64,000 nucleotides of DNA from Nitrospirales bacterium (lineage in GTDB: Bacteria > Nitrospirota > Nitrospiria > Nitrospirales > UBA8639). Under the pieces are notes generated by a model, which was not told the DNA's origin, did no database searches, and worked only from the letters and a program-made list of their open reading frames with translations. Location of the stretch: contig JAJDBQ010000162.1 of assembly GCA_029261255.1 (NCBI GenBank), positions 1 through 64,000 on the forward strand, given 5' to 3'. Made by a program: the position numbers and the translations under genes. Of this stretch, positions 27,805-36,612 are shown piece after piece. Every line of letters starts with the position of its first letter. Within the stretch, counting starts at the first letter, position 1.

Positions 27805-27857
27805 GAAAAGGTCGATTTACGACAATTTTGAACCGAGTTTTCTTGTGGAGGTAACCC

Positions 27858-28304
27858 GTGCCGATCTACGAATATGAATGTACGAGTTGTGCAAAGCGGT
27901 TTGAACTTAAACAAAAAATGACCGATGCTACGCTTGAAACCTGCGACCAATTGGGCTGTGCAGAGGCAAAACCTGTAAATAAGATTATTTCTGCCCCAGC
28001 GATCATGTTTAAAGGCACAGGATGGTATGTGACAGATTACTCAGATAAGCTCAAAGATCCCAACGCGAAACCTGAAAATAAAGGCGAAAAAACCGAAGTC
28101 AAAAGCTCGACATCGGAATCTGAGAGTACAGGGAATTCGGAGAGCAAACCCAGCAGCGAGGGTTCGTCTGAAAAAAGCAGTAACGAGAGTAGCAGTAGCT
28201 CATCAGCATCGAATTCAGCCAGCACACAAAGCTCATCCAGCCCGTCCACTTCTTCAGGATCAAGCTCATCGGCTCCTTCCTCACCATCAAGCCCAAGCAC
28301 CTAA
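27858..28304 (+). CDS. FmdB-family zinc-ribbon protein with serine-rich tail
   Basis: 148 residues, GTG start preceded by GGAGG at 7 nt. Residues 1-55 are the FmdB putative regulatory zinc ribbon: YEYECTSCAKRFE, then CDQLGC, IISAPAIMFKGTGWYVTDY. The remaining roughly 80 residues are almost only Ser with Glu, Lys, Pro and Thr, a disordered tail. The FmdB domain was named from a methanogen regulatory protein; its role in bacteria is unclear, possibly RNA or protein binding. The tail is acidic near the domain and neutral later, which would make it a flexible linker or spacer. Stands alone with a possible promoter upstream. Confidence 0.85.
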   Translation: MPIYEYECTSCAKRFELKQKMTDATLETCDQLGCAEAKPVNKIISAPAIMFKGTGWYVTDYSDKLKDPNAKPENKGEKTEVKSSTSESESTGNSESKPSSEGSSEKSSNESSSSSSASNSASTQSSSSPSTSSGSSSSAPSSPSSPST

Positions 28305-28309
28305 TCGAA

Positions 28310-28960
28310 TTATTGTTTGATTAAATTTTCCAACACCTGAGTCCATAGCAATTCAGCCAACTTTCGATACCCAGCAACGTTCAAATGCAAACCGTCATTG
28401 GAGTATTCCAAGGCTAAGGCTTGCGTTGTCGACTCACAAGTTTCCGCAAACCAATCTATCACAGGAAATTTTCGCTGAGAACCACACTCTTGAATCTGTT
28501 GATTCAGTTTCACACGGAGAGCGATGGCTTGCTGTATAGCGTGGGGCAAGTCACCCTTCACCTGCGCATCTGCCGACGCACCACCTTGCCAAATATCTTC
28601 TCGCAACGATGGAATCGTCACAGCGACGGGCAAAATTCGCCTAATCTGAGCCTCTTCATAAAAAAACTGTAGATTTTCAAAGATGGTTGCAGAGGGGAGG
28701 CTGACCCCCAAGTCATTAGTTCCACCAAGAATAATCACCACTTGCGGTAGAGGATCAAGGACCTGCGATTGAAACCGTGTTCGCATATCCTGAGTTGTCT
28801 CACCACAGACCCCGTGGATCACCACATCCCCATTCACGCCCAACCATTCTTCTAGGTAGGCCCCATAGGGAATATGCTCCGGAAACGGCAAATCCTGAGT
28901 AGGCGAGAGATACCCTAAGGTTAAGCTATCGCCAAAACATACGATTCGTAATGGAAGCAA
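28310..28960 (-). CDS. GDSL/SGNH esterase (TesA/acyl-CoA thioesterase-like)
   Basis: 216 residues. Block I CFGDSLTLGY (nucleophile Ser12), block III GGTNDLG, and block V DGLHLN (Asp and His of the triad) are all visible. No signal peptide is obvious, so it appears cytosolic, unlike E. coli TesA. The substrate may be a short-chain ester, lysophospholipid or carbohydrate acetyl ester. It ends 6 bp from the convergent fmdB gene and its start at 28960 faces the omp H-like gene with a 200-bp gap. Confidence 0.85.
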   Translation of the reverse strand: MLPLRIVCFGDSLTLGYLSPTQDLPFPEHIPYGAYLEEWLGVNGDVVIHGVCGETTQDMRTRFQSQVLDPLPQVVIILGGTNDLGVSLPSATIFENLQFFYEEAQIRRILPVAVTIPSLREDIWQGGASADAQVKGDLPHAIQQAIALRVKLNQQIQECGSQRKFPVIDWFAETCESTTQALALEYSNDGLHLNVAGYRKLAELLWTQVLENLIKQ

Positions 28961-29164
28961 TTGATTTCTCCTATTATGAGGGTAAAAGAGTTCGCCAATG
29001 AGACGCTGTCATTATACCAAAATACCTCATCTGAGAACGCAGTGCTTTCATGTGCTTGACAGGCTCATGCCGCCTGGTTACCCTCACGGGGTTTACCAAA
29101 ATTTTCTACTCGTGCCGTCTAGCCAACTCACGAAATCTCATCCTTACTTACCAGAGGGAAATGC

Positions 29165-29743
29165 ATGATGAAGACGATGCCATGGAATGTTCAGCGATCA
29201 AAACAACTCTGCATGCTCATGATAGTGAGCCTGTGTGCCCTAGGGTTCATAGCAGAAGCATCATTGGCTGCCACAAAGAAATCATTTCGAGTCGGCGTTC
29301 TCGATCCCCAGGCCGTCATCGAAAAATCTAAAGCCGGAAGCCGGGCGCTCGCTGGGCTCAAAGAACATGCTCAAGCTAGACAAACCGTGATGGAAAACGA
29401 TCAAAAGGAATTAGAGAAACTCCAAGGCGAGCTCGAAGCCTCCAAAGATAAGTTGAGCGAAAAAGAGCAAAAAAGCAAACAAGAACGTTTTGCGAAAAGG
29501 TTCCAAGAATGGCAAAAACGGGGACAAGAGTTTCAAGCCGAACTTGGTCAAAAACAAAAAGAACTTGTTCAGGAATACATGAAGAAAATCCAAGAAGCCA
29601 CCAAAATCGTTGCCAAGCGACATGGATTTGATATCGTCATTGATAAGGGTAGCGAAAATACCCTCAAAATTGCCCTCTATCATCGAGAGGGATTAGACCT
29701 CACGAACGAAGTCGTGAAAGAATTCAATAAACGCTTCAAGTAA
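29165..29743 (+). CDS. OmpH/Skp-family periplasmic chaperone
   Basis: 192 residues. A signal peptide ends near ALAA (about residue 36). The mature protein starts RVGVLDPQAVIEKSKAG (Skp/OmpH N-terminal strand), has a long lysine- and glutamine-rich coiled coil (about residues 68-140), and ends KIVAKRHGFDIVIDKGSENTLKIALYHREGLDLTNEVVKEFN. This is the Skp/OmpH fold, a trimeric jellyfish chaperone that carries unfolded outer-membrane proteins through the periplasm. It stands alone, without the bamA/lpxD neighbours usual in Proteobacteria, and ends at a strong terminator. The first of two ATGs is preceded by GAGGG. Confidence 0.87.
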   Translation: MMKTMPWNVQRSKQLCMLMIVSLCALGFIAEASLAATKKSFRVGVLDPQAVIEKSKAGSRALAGLKEHAQARQTVMENDQKELEKLQGELEASKDKLSEKEQKSKQERFAKRFQEWQKRGQEFQAELGQKQKELVQEYMKKIQEATKIVAKRHGFDIVIDKGSENTLKIALYHREGLDLTNEVVKEFNKRFK

Positions 29744-29767
29744 CGTTCCCTCAAGCAATACATTCAG

Positions 29768-29808
29768 AAAAAATCCTCTGTGGGCCAGCCTCGCAGAGGA
29801 TTTTTTTA
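29768..29808 (+). terminator. Rho-independent terminator after the OmpH-like gene
   Basis: AAAAATCCTCTG and CAGAGGATTTTTTT pair around a 13-nt loop and end in a T run, 25 bp after the stop. Confidence 0.9.
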
Positions 29809-30044
29809 TTCCAATCTATCAAAGCCTCATTATCACTCAAAACATTCGAACCTCTCTCTTTCTTAGCAAAACGAGAGCAACGACACGTTTGCACATGCCT
29901 CGTTATCTCGCTGAAGCCTTATCGCGTAATCATAGAGTTTGAGCTGGGGCACGATTGCCTCGAAATAACTATTTACGTGAAAAATGAGACTGCATACTGT
30001 CTTCGGAATGGATTTTTCCTTGATTCAACCAAAGGAGAGAAAAG

Positions 30045-30251
30045 ATGAATGAAGACACGTGGAGCAGTTACGAAGCCGGCCAGTATGCTGATACCCCACA
30101 GAACTGGAAGCATCTTCAGGCCCGGAAAGGCCTATTCGAGGAAATCCATCCTGGATACTACGCGGCAAAAGACGGTTCAACCATTAACTGTCTGCCAAAC
30201 GGGATGTTAGATGTTCGCTTAATCCCCTCGCCCATGCCAACAGCCAGATAA
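30045..30251 (+). CDS. Small conserved-looking protein of unknown function
   Basis: 68 residues. AAAGGAGAG ends 7 nt before the ATG, a strong ribosome site for so short a frame, which is the main reason to accept it. The sequence is rich in aromatic residues (WSSYEAGQY, NWKHLQ, EIHPGYYAAKDGSTINCLPNG) and looks like a compact soluble fold with one cysteine. No family recognised, no signal peptide. It lies between the OmpH-like gene and the convergent ridA gene. Confidence 0.65.
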   Translation: MNEDTWSSYEAGQYADTPQNWKHLQARKGLFEEIHPGYYAAKDGSTINCLPNGMLDVRLIPSPMPTAR

Positions 30252-30388
30252 ACAACAATGCTTTTTCAATCCGTCTTTCATGTGAAAGTAGCAAGATTAC
30301 CACGCACATGGAGAAAGTGCGCTCACCTCACAGACTGATCCTCTTTGGAGCAGAGCTGACTGAGATGGGGATATTCAACTGATTCAGT

Positions 30389-30853
30389 TTACGATGACGA
30401 TACTTGGACGATAAGTTCGAGTTCGATGGGAGCATGAAGAGGTAATTCAAATGCACCTAGGGCCAACCGCGCGTGACGGCCTTTCTCCCCAAATACTTCA
30501 ACCAGTAAATCTGAAGCCCCGTTGATAACAGCCGGTTGATCGACAAAGCCTTCCGCCGACGCGACATGGCCCGTCAAGCGAACAATACGAAATATCCGAG
30601 AGAGATCCCCTATCTCTTGTTGCAAGATTGCCAACGCATTAATGATCGCTATTCGTGAATTTTCTGCGCCTTGCTCCACCGTCAATTCTCGTCCAACTTT
30701 GCCGGGTTGTAGAATTTTTCCCTCTACAAACGGCAAGACCCCGCTGACAAAGACTAAGTCTCCTGCCTGACATGCTGGCACGTATGATCCCACAGGACTC
30801 GGTGCTACTGGCAATTGCACGCCTAATCGTTGTAAATTCTCAGAAACTGTCAT
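30389..30853 (-). CDS. RidA/YjgF family protein
   Basis: 154 residues. RidA-fold: VAPSPVGSYVPACQAGDLVFVSGVLPF, the GKVGRELTVEQGAENSRIAIINALAIL helix and the C-terminal ARLALGAFELPLHAPIELELIVQV. Archetypal RidA hydrolyses reactive 2-aminoacrylate enamines using an Arg in a 'RxxVxxxxLP' stretch; here 'ARLALGAFELP' keeps an arginine, so deaminase activity is possible. It is somewhat longer than RidA (about 128), as in the YjgF-like subgroup with ~150 residues. It follows mltG after 21 bp, forming the end of the recA-alaS-mltG-ridA run. Confidence 0.88.
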   Translation of the reverse strand: MTVSENLQRLGVQLPVAPSPVGSYVPACQAGDLVFVSGVLPFVEGKILQPGKVGRELTVEQGAENSRIAIINALAILQQEIGDLSRIFRIVRLTGHVASAEGFVDQPAVINGASDLLVEVFGEKGRHARLALGAFELPLHAPIELELIVQVSSS

Positions 30854-30874
30854 AAAAATAGCCAGAAATAAAAA

Positions 30875-31891
30875 TTAGGATGACCGTTTGGAGCGAGGCC
30901 GACGTTGATATTTATTCACGGCTTTATTGTGTTCAGCCAACGTCGCAGAGAATTTATGACTGCCATCATTGCGTGAGACAAAATAGACAAAATCGCTGGG
31001 GGTTGGATTGAGGGCCGCTTGAATAGAAGCCAGTCCTGGATTGGCAATGGGGCCAGGCGGCAAACCTCTTACTTTATAAGTGTTGTACGGACTTTTAACC
31101 GATAGGTCAGCTTTACGAATATTCCCATCAAAATATTCCAATGCATAAATGACAGTGGGATCACTTTGAAGCGGAATATTTCTTCGAAGACGATTATGAA
31201 AGACACCTGAAACAAGGGACCGTTCAGTTGCTAAGCCCGTTTCTTTTTCAATAACAGAGGCTAACGTCAGCACTTCTTGAAGTGTCATTTCTATTGATTT
31301 GGCTTGCGCTTCCAACTCCGGTGTGACCATTTCTCGAAACCGACTGACGAAAGATCGCACAATATATTCGGGTGGCATGTATCGAGCAAACTGGTAGGTG
31401 TCGGGAAAAAGATAGCCCTCGAGAGTCGAAGCCTTGATATCTAAACTCTCAATAAATGTGTGGTCCTTTGCCAAACGAAGAATCTCGCGCTTGTCGGCCA
31501 AACCCTTCTGATCAAGAATATTGGCAATCTGGACAAGGTTATACCCTTCCGGAATCGTCACTGAATGTTGGTAGAGCTCACCTTCGACTAATTTCTTCAA
31601 CAGCTCGGTCGGTCGCATACCGGCATGCAATTCGTATTCACCAGGAATAATCTTTCGATCTAATCTCTGAACCCGTCCCAATACTTGGAAAAACCATTCA
31701 GGCCCAAGGAGTTCCTTTTCATGGAGCAAATGCGAGACATGGGTAAATGCCATACCCGAAGGGATTTCAACGATTTGAACAGGATCTGAGAGACCGAAAG
31801 GCTGGTTGATTTTAACCAGACCAAAAACGGCGAGGAGGCCAACGACGGCAACTAACAAGCCTACCCCTACCAACTTGCGGAAAAAATTCAA
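30875..31891 (-). CDS. mltG: Endolytic murein transglycosylase MltG
   Basis: 338 residues. One N-terminal membrane helix (about residues 8-28), a LysM-like region (residues 38-120), and the YceG catalytic domain with Glu215 in LASVIEKETG, corresponding to the known catalytic glutamate; FHNRL, PLQSDPTVIYAL, SPYNTY and GLPPGPIANPGLAS complete the family set. It cuts nascent glycan strands and sets chain termination length. Located between alaS (94 bp upstream) and ridA; mltG follows alaS in many genomes. A basic C-terminal tail (RRPRSKRSS) is present. Confidence 0.95.
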   Translation of the reverse strand: MNFFRKLVGVGLLVAVVGLLAVFGLVKINQPFGLSDPVQIVEIPSGMAFTHVSHLLHEKELLGPEWFFQVLGRVQRLDRKIIPGEYELHAGMRPTELLKKLVEGELYQHSVTIPEGYNLVQIANILDQKGLADKREILRLAKDHTFIESLDIKASTLEGYLFPDTYQFARYMPPEYIVRSFVSRFREMVTPELEAQAKSIEMTLQEVLTLASVIEKETGLATERSLVSGVFHNRLRRNIPLQSDPTVIYALEYFDGNIRKADLSVKSPYNTYKVRGLPPGPIANPGLASIQAALNPTPSDFVYFVSRNDGSHKFSATLAEHNKAVNKYQRRPRSKRSS

Positions 31892-31985
31892 CTTATTCTC
31901 CCCTACCCTTCATACAAACCTTGTCGGTTTGTCATCATGGAAGTTTGATGGAAAAATAACTGAGCATAACTCTACACAATCATCA

Positions 31986-34631
31986 TCAACTCAATTGCGT
32001 AGCGACATACTCATAGACTTTGTCTAAGGCCATATCGAGGTTCTCCGGCTGATTGCCACCAGCTTGTGCCATATCAGGGCGGCCACCGCCAGACCCACCC
32101 ACGAATTGCGCGAGATGTTGCACCACCTTACCTGCAGGCAATACCTTGGTTTGATCTTTACTCACAATGACAAGCAACGCGACTTTGTCATCCAACACAG
32201 AGCCCAACACTAAGACACCGGTCGCCACCTTATTCCGAAGTTTATCAGAAAAAGTACGCAGCTCCTGCATATTGAGACCATCGATTCGTTGAACCAGAAT
32301 GGGCATACCGTTCACCTCTCGAATGCTCGCTTCTTGCCCTGCACCCTGCTGATCTAACGCTTTGTGTTTGGCCTGTTCGAGAGCCCGCTCGGTTTCTTTG
32401 AGCGTGGTTAACATTTTTTTGGTCTTTTCAATAACCTCCTGAGGACTCGCTTTCAGTAAGCCCGCTAAGTCTCTCCACTCTCCATCACGTTTTTGTTCGT
32501 ATTGTAGAGCACCCTCACCCGTTAAGGCTTCAATGCGGCGCACCCCAGCAGCCACACCTCCCTCAGACAGCAGACGAAAAAGTCCCACATCTCCTGTATG
32601 CTGGCAATGAGTGCCGCCACATAATTCTTTGCTAAATTCGCCTATCTCGACGACCCGCACTTGATCCCCATATTTATCACCAAAGAACGCCAACGCTCCT
32701 CTACCCAGTGCATCTTGAATCCCCATTTCTTCGGATTGCACCATCGTGTTCTGACGAATGTGTTCATTCACCAAATTTTCAATATCTTCTATTTGACGAA
32801 AGGTCAATCCTCTGAAATGCGAAAAATCGAATCGTAACCGATTGGGTCCAACCAAGGATCCATGTTGTTTAACATGTGGACCGAGGACTTCTCGCAGAGC
32901 GGCATGCATTAAGTGCGTTGCGGTATGATTACGTGCGGCATCCGCCCGTAACTTACTATTGACTGTCGCAGTTAAATGATCACCGGTCCGAACGCGTCCC
33001 TCCATCACTTGCCCTTTATGAAGAAACCACCCTTTAGCTAATTTTGTCGTATCATGAATACGTATTCTTGCCGATGGCCCAACGAGTGTCCCATGATCAC
33101 CAACCTGTCCACCCCCTTCAGGATAGAATGGAGTCGTGTCTAACAGAAACTCGACATCTTCTCCTTGCTGCGTCTCGGACACCAGATGTTCATCTTTGAT
33201 CATGGCTAACAGCGTGCCCTTCGCCTCCTGTTGGGCATAGCCCAAAAACTGCGTCACGGGAAACGCTTCAATGGCTTTCACCACATCTGCTCGAGATGCA
33301 GACTGGGTAAACTTGGCTGTTTTTCTTGCCCGCTCCCGTTGTTCATTGAGGGCCTGATTATAGGCTGCATGATCAAGCGTGAGGCCTTCTTCCTTAGCGG
33401 CATCCTCCACTAAATCCAAAGGAAAGCCATACGTATCGTACAGTTTAAACACCGCATCGCCAGAAACCTGCGTTTTTCCTTGCTGTTTGGTTTCTTGCAA
33501 GATTTGATTGAGAAGTGGGGAGGCTTGTTCTAATGTACCAATGAAGCGTCCCTCCTCCCCTTGCACCACATCAGCAACGGTGTCCGCCATTTGGAGCAAC
33601 TCCGGATAGGTTGTTCCCATTTGCGTCACGACGGTCGGCACGAGCTCATACAAGAATTCACGCTCCATTCCCAGCATACGCCCGTGGCGTGCAGCTCGTC
33701 GCATGATGCGCCGAAGGACATAGCCCCGTCCTTCGTTGGATGGCAGAACGCCATCTGTGACAAGAAAGGTCATGGCACGGACATGATCAGCAATCACACG
33801 CATTGATCGATCAGAATCCGTCGCCTTCCCATATTCATGTCCCGTTCCTTTGGCAATGCTTTCTAAGAGAGGGCGAAACACATCACTGTCATAATTTGAG
33901 GAGACTCCTTGAGTGACAGCAGCAAGACGCTCTAACCCCATGCCGGTATCGATGCTCGGCTTGGGGAGTGGATTCAATGTGCCAGCTGAATCTCGATCAA
34001 ACTGCATAAACACTAAGTTCCAAATTTCTAAATATCTGTCACAATCGCAACCCACCGCGCATGTCGGACGTCCACACCCAAAGGCCTCGCCTTGATCAAT
34101 CAGAATTTCCGAACAAGGCCCGCATGGCCCCGTATCACCCATCTGCCAGAAATTATCTTTTTCATCAAGTCGAGCCAGCCTCGTCTCTGACACACCCATA
34201 TCTTTATGCCACAAATCATAGGCTTCCTGGTCTTCCCGAAAAACGGTGACCCACAAACGTTCAGATGGAAGCTCCGCGACTTTGGTGAGAAATTCCCAGC
34301 CAAACGCAATCGCGTCTTTCTTGAAATAATCTCCAAATGAAAAATTTCCCAACATTTCAAAAAACGTATGATGGCGCCGCGTGAATCCCACATTTTCTAA
34401 ATCATTATGCTTGCCACCAGCCCTCATACATTTTTGAATCGAGGTCGCGCGAGCATACGGACGTGAATCTTCTCCTAAAAAAACCGTCTTAAACTGATTC
34501 ATGCCTGCGTTGGTAAAGAGCAGAGTGGGATCGGCTTGCGGAATAAGCGGTGCACTCGGGACGGGCGTATGCCCTCGTTTCATAAAGAAATCGAGAAAGG
34601 CCCGCCGTAATTCAAGAGAGGTGGCAATCAT
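31986..34631 (-). CDS. alaS: Alanyl-tRNA synthetase
   Basis: 881 residues, the normal length. Class II aminoacyl-tRNA synthetase: motif 1 region (FTNAGMNQFK..FLG), motif 2 (GKHNDLENVGFTRRHHTFFEMLGNFSFGDY) and motif 3 (TGMGLERLA); the editing domain has the zinc-binding HTATH and CGGTHCQHTGDVG; the C-terminal C-Ala domain ends with GGSGGGRPDMAQAGG. It charges tRNA-Ala and edits Ser/Gly. It follows recA after 51 bp. Nothing unusual. Confidence 0.98.
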   Translation of the reverse strand: MIATSLELRRAFLDFFMKRGHTPVPSAPLIPQADPTLLFTNAGMNQFKTVFLGEDSRPYARATSIQKCMRAGGKHNDLENVGFTRRHHTFFEMLGNFSFGDYFKKDAIAFGWEFLTKVAELPSERLWVTVFREDQEAYDLWHKDMGVSETRLARLDEKDNFWQMGDTGPCGPCSEILIDQGEAFGCGRPTCAVGCDCDRYLEIWNLVFMQFDRDSAGTLNPLPKPSIDTGMGLERLAAVTQGVSSNYDSDVFRPLLESIAKGTGHEYGKATDSDRSMRVIADHVRAMTFLVTDGVLPSNEGRGYVLRRIMRRAARHGRMLGMEREFLYELVPTVVTQMGTTYPELLQMADTVADVVQGEEGRFIGTLEQASPLLNQILQETKQQGKTQVSGDAVFKLYDTYGFPLDLVEDAAKEEGLTLDHAAYNQALNEQRERARKTAKFTQSASRADVVKAIEAFPVTQFLGYAQQEAKGTLLAMIKDEHLVSETQQGEDVEFLLDTTPFYPEGGGQVGDHGTLVGPSARIRIHDTTKLAKGWFLHKGQVMEGRVRTGDHLTATVNSKLRADAARNHTATHLMHAALREVLGPHVKQHGSLVGPNRLRFDFSHFRGLTFRQIEDIENLVNEHIRQNTMVQSEEMGIQDALGRGALAFFGDKYGDQVRVVEIGEFSKELCGGTHCQHTGDVGLFRLLSEGGVAAGVRRIEALTGEGALQYEQKRDGEWRDLAGLLKASPQEVIEKTKKMLTTLKETERALEQAKHKALDQQGAGQEASIREVNGMPILVQRIDGLNMQELRTFSDKLRNKVATGVLVLGSVLDDKVALLVIVSKDQTKVLPAGKVVQHLAQFVGGSGGGRPDMAQAGGNQPENLDMALDKVYEYVATQLS

Positions 34632-34682
34632 AACAATTCAATCGTCTTCAAAGAGGTATGAAAAAAGGTTTAATGTTCGTGC

Positions 34683-35780
34683 TTACGATTTTGCGCTTGA
34701 GGCTTTTTTGGAATCAGGGCGAGAGGCGGTTGCCGACTGATCGTCTTGTGGTTTCGTCACTAACCCAAAACCTTCTCGAATTTGCGTGGTAATCGTTTCA
34801 GCCACATCAGGATTATTTTTCAAAAATGTTTTCACGGCTTCTCGCCCTTGGCCTAAGCGTTCTTCCTTATAGGAATACCAAGCCCCGGCTTTATCAATAA
34901 TCCGACGTTCCACGCCAAGATCCACCAATTCGCCAACTTTAGAAATACCTTGGGCAAACATGACATCAAATTCGGCTTGCTTAAAGGGTGGCGCCATTTT
35001 ATTTTTGACCACTTTGACGCGAACCCGGCTACCCATCACATCCTGACCTTCCTTAATGGACTCGATCCGACGGATATCTAACCTAACGGAGGAATAAAAT
35101 TTTAGGGCATTGCCACCAGTCGTGGTTTCAGGACTCCCAAACATCACACCGATTTTCATCCGAATCTGGTTAATAAAGATCAAGGAGGTTTGCGACTTGG
35201 CAATAGCACCAGTTAATTTTCGTAAGGCTTGCGACATCAACCGGGCTTGCAAGCCCATATGCGAATCACCCATCTCCCCTTCAATTTCCGCACGAGGCAC
35301 AAGTGCTGCGACGGAATCGACGACAATGATATCCAGCGCCCCACTCCGTACCAATGTTTCAGCAATTTCCAAGGCCTGCTCGCCTGTATCCGGCTGAGCT
35401 ACCAACAAATCATCCGTTTCCACGCCAAGTTTTTTGGCATAGGAAATATCCAAAGCATGCTCAGCATCAATGAACGCGGCAGCCCCGCCGGCTTTTTGAG
35501 CTTCGGCTATAGCATGTAAACACAGAGTCGTCTTTCCGGATGACTCAGGCCCATAGATTTCAATGACCCGACCTCTGGGCAATCCCCCAATGCCTAAGGC
35601 GACATCAAGCGTCAACGACCCTGTCGAAATTACTGGAACATCCGCAGGCCCTTCTGTCCCCCCCAACTTCATGATCGCGCCTTTACCAAACTGCTTTTCA
35701 ATCTGGGTCAGCGCCAAATCTAGCGCCTGTTTTTTCCCGTCCTTAGATGACTCTTTTTGCGAGGCAGTGCGATCGGCCAT
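34683..35780 (-). CDS. recA: Recombinase RecA
   Basis: 365 residues. Walker [10 protein letters not shown], Walker [11 protein letters not shown], the L1/L2 loops ([20 protein letters not shown] and [14 protein letters not shown]) and a lysine/serine C-terminal tail. RecA drives homologous recombination and triggers LexA self-cleavage. A short inverted pair TACCTGTTTGGGTA lies upstream on the minus strand (about 35832-35845) but does not match the palindrome at the lexA-like gene. Order cinA-thpR-recA is well conserved; recX is missing between recA and alaS. Confidence 0.98.
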   Translation of the reverse strand: MADRTASQKESSKDGKKQALDLALTQIEKQFGKGAIMKLGGTEGPADVPVISTGSLTLDVALGIGGLPRGRVIEIYGPESSGKTTLCLHAIAEAQKAGGAAAFIDAEHALDISYAKKLGVETDDLLVAQPDTGEQALEIAETLVRSGALDIIVVDSVAALVPRAEIEGEMGDSHMGLQARLMSQALRKLTGAIAKSQTSLIFINQIRMKIGVMFGSPETTTGGNALKFYSSVRLDIRRIESIKEGQDVMGSRVRVKVVKNKMAPPFKQAEFDVMFAQGISKVGELVDLGVERRIIDKAGAWYSYKEERLGQGREAVKTFLKNNPDVAETITTQIREGFGLVTKPQDDQSATASRPDSKKASSAKS

Positions 35781-35877
35781 TAGGTATTCCTTTGGTTCAA
35801 TATCATTGAGCAGTTGGGTCTCGTTATCTTACCCGACGTACCCAAACAGGTAAATGTTTTTCTTCGATTGCACCGTA

Positions 35878-36429
35878 TCAGTCCGAACGACTGGTGGATA
35901 ACAGCACCGCCGCCAGTGGCATGTAGCAAGCTCCAGAGGGGTTGAGGTCACTTTGAAAGAGAATAAACCGATCGACAGTCAAAGTGCCTAAATGGTGATC
36001 ACTTTCCAATACGCCATTTTCACATTTAATACGTGCCAGCGTCAGATGAGGATGATAGGCTTTTGCTTCAAGAGGAAAACCTAGAGGTTCCAATGCCGCT
36101 GCAACGTCCAAGACCAACCGCTGTAAGCGTTGCGTCTGTCCTAATACCCCAACCCAGATGACTCTAGGATGCTGTCTATTGGGGAAAACTCCCATTCCCT
36201 GAACATCAAGAGAAAACTTGTCAGTCTTATCCGCTATTGGCTTGAGGACAGACAAGAGTTGGGGAATACATGATAGCTCAACAGAACCCAAAAATTTCAA
36301 CGTCAAATGAATGGATTCAGGCCGCACCCAATTTAAGGGTGGCAGCGTTTCTTTGAGTTGCTGTTGAAAGGAGGAAATGTGCTGGCGTATTTCACACGAG
36401 AGTTCGACAGCTAAAAACGCTCGGATCAT
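35878..36429 (-). CDS. thpR: RNA 2',3'-cyclic phosphodiesterase (2H family)
   Basis: 183 residues with the two HxTx motifs of the 2H phosphoesterases: HLTLKFLG near residue 42 and HPHLTLARIK near residue 127. The family (LigT/ThpR) hydrolyses RNA 2',3'-cyclic phosphate to 2'-phosphate. It lies between cinA and recA, a common arrangement in several phyla. A family-A repeat separates it from cinA, so transcription from the cinA promoter may be attenuated there. Confidence 0.92.
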   Translation of the reverse strand: MIRAFLAVELSCEIRQHISSFQQQLKETLPPLNWVRPESIHLTLKFLGSVELSCIPQLLSVLKPIADKTDKFSLDVQGMGVFPNRQHPRVIWVGVLGQTQRLQRLVLDVAAALEPLGFPLEAKAYHPHLTLARIKCENGVLESDHHLGTLTVDRFILFQSDLNPSGACYMPLAAVLLSTSRSD

Positions 36430-36462
36430 CCGAATGGCTTAGGTTTTGACTTGAAGGGCCTG

Positions 36463-36569
36463 TTGAAAAAAGCCGCCAGCGGCGTTCTCGCCATTTTCCC
36501 GTACTCACGTACAGAAGGTACGCTCCGCGCGCAAAAAAGGCTGCGGACTTGCTGGACGATTTTTTTCAA
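36463..36569. repeat. Dispersed palindromic repeat, family A, copy 5 (short form)
   Basis: Ends TTGAAAAAAGCCGCCAGC and the complement of TTGAAAAAAATCGTCCAGC, with flanking GGGCC/GGCCC extending the palindrome to 36457-36575. Core hairpin CGTACAGAAGGTACG. It sits inside the cinA-thpR interval. Confidence 0.85.
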
Positions 36570-36612
36570 AAGGCCCGAAACCCTTGGGCAAATTGGCCTT
36601 TGAAATTCGGCA

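Noticed and set aside
34100-34393. Frame opposite alaS, and similar shadows in alaS, recA and gatA
   Set aside because: Each lies fully inside a well-identified essential gene.
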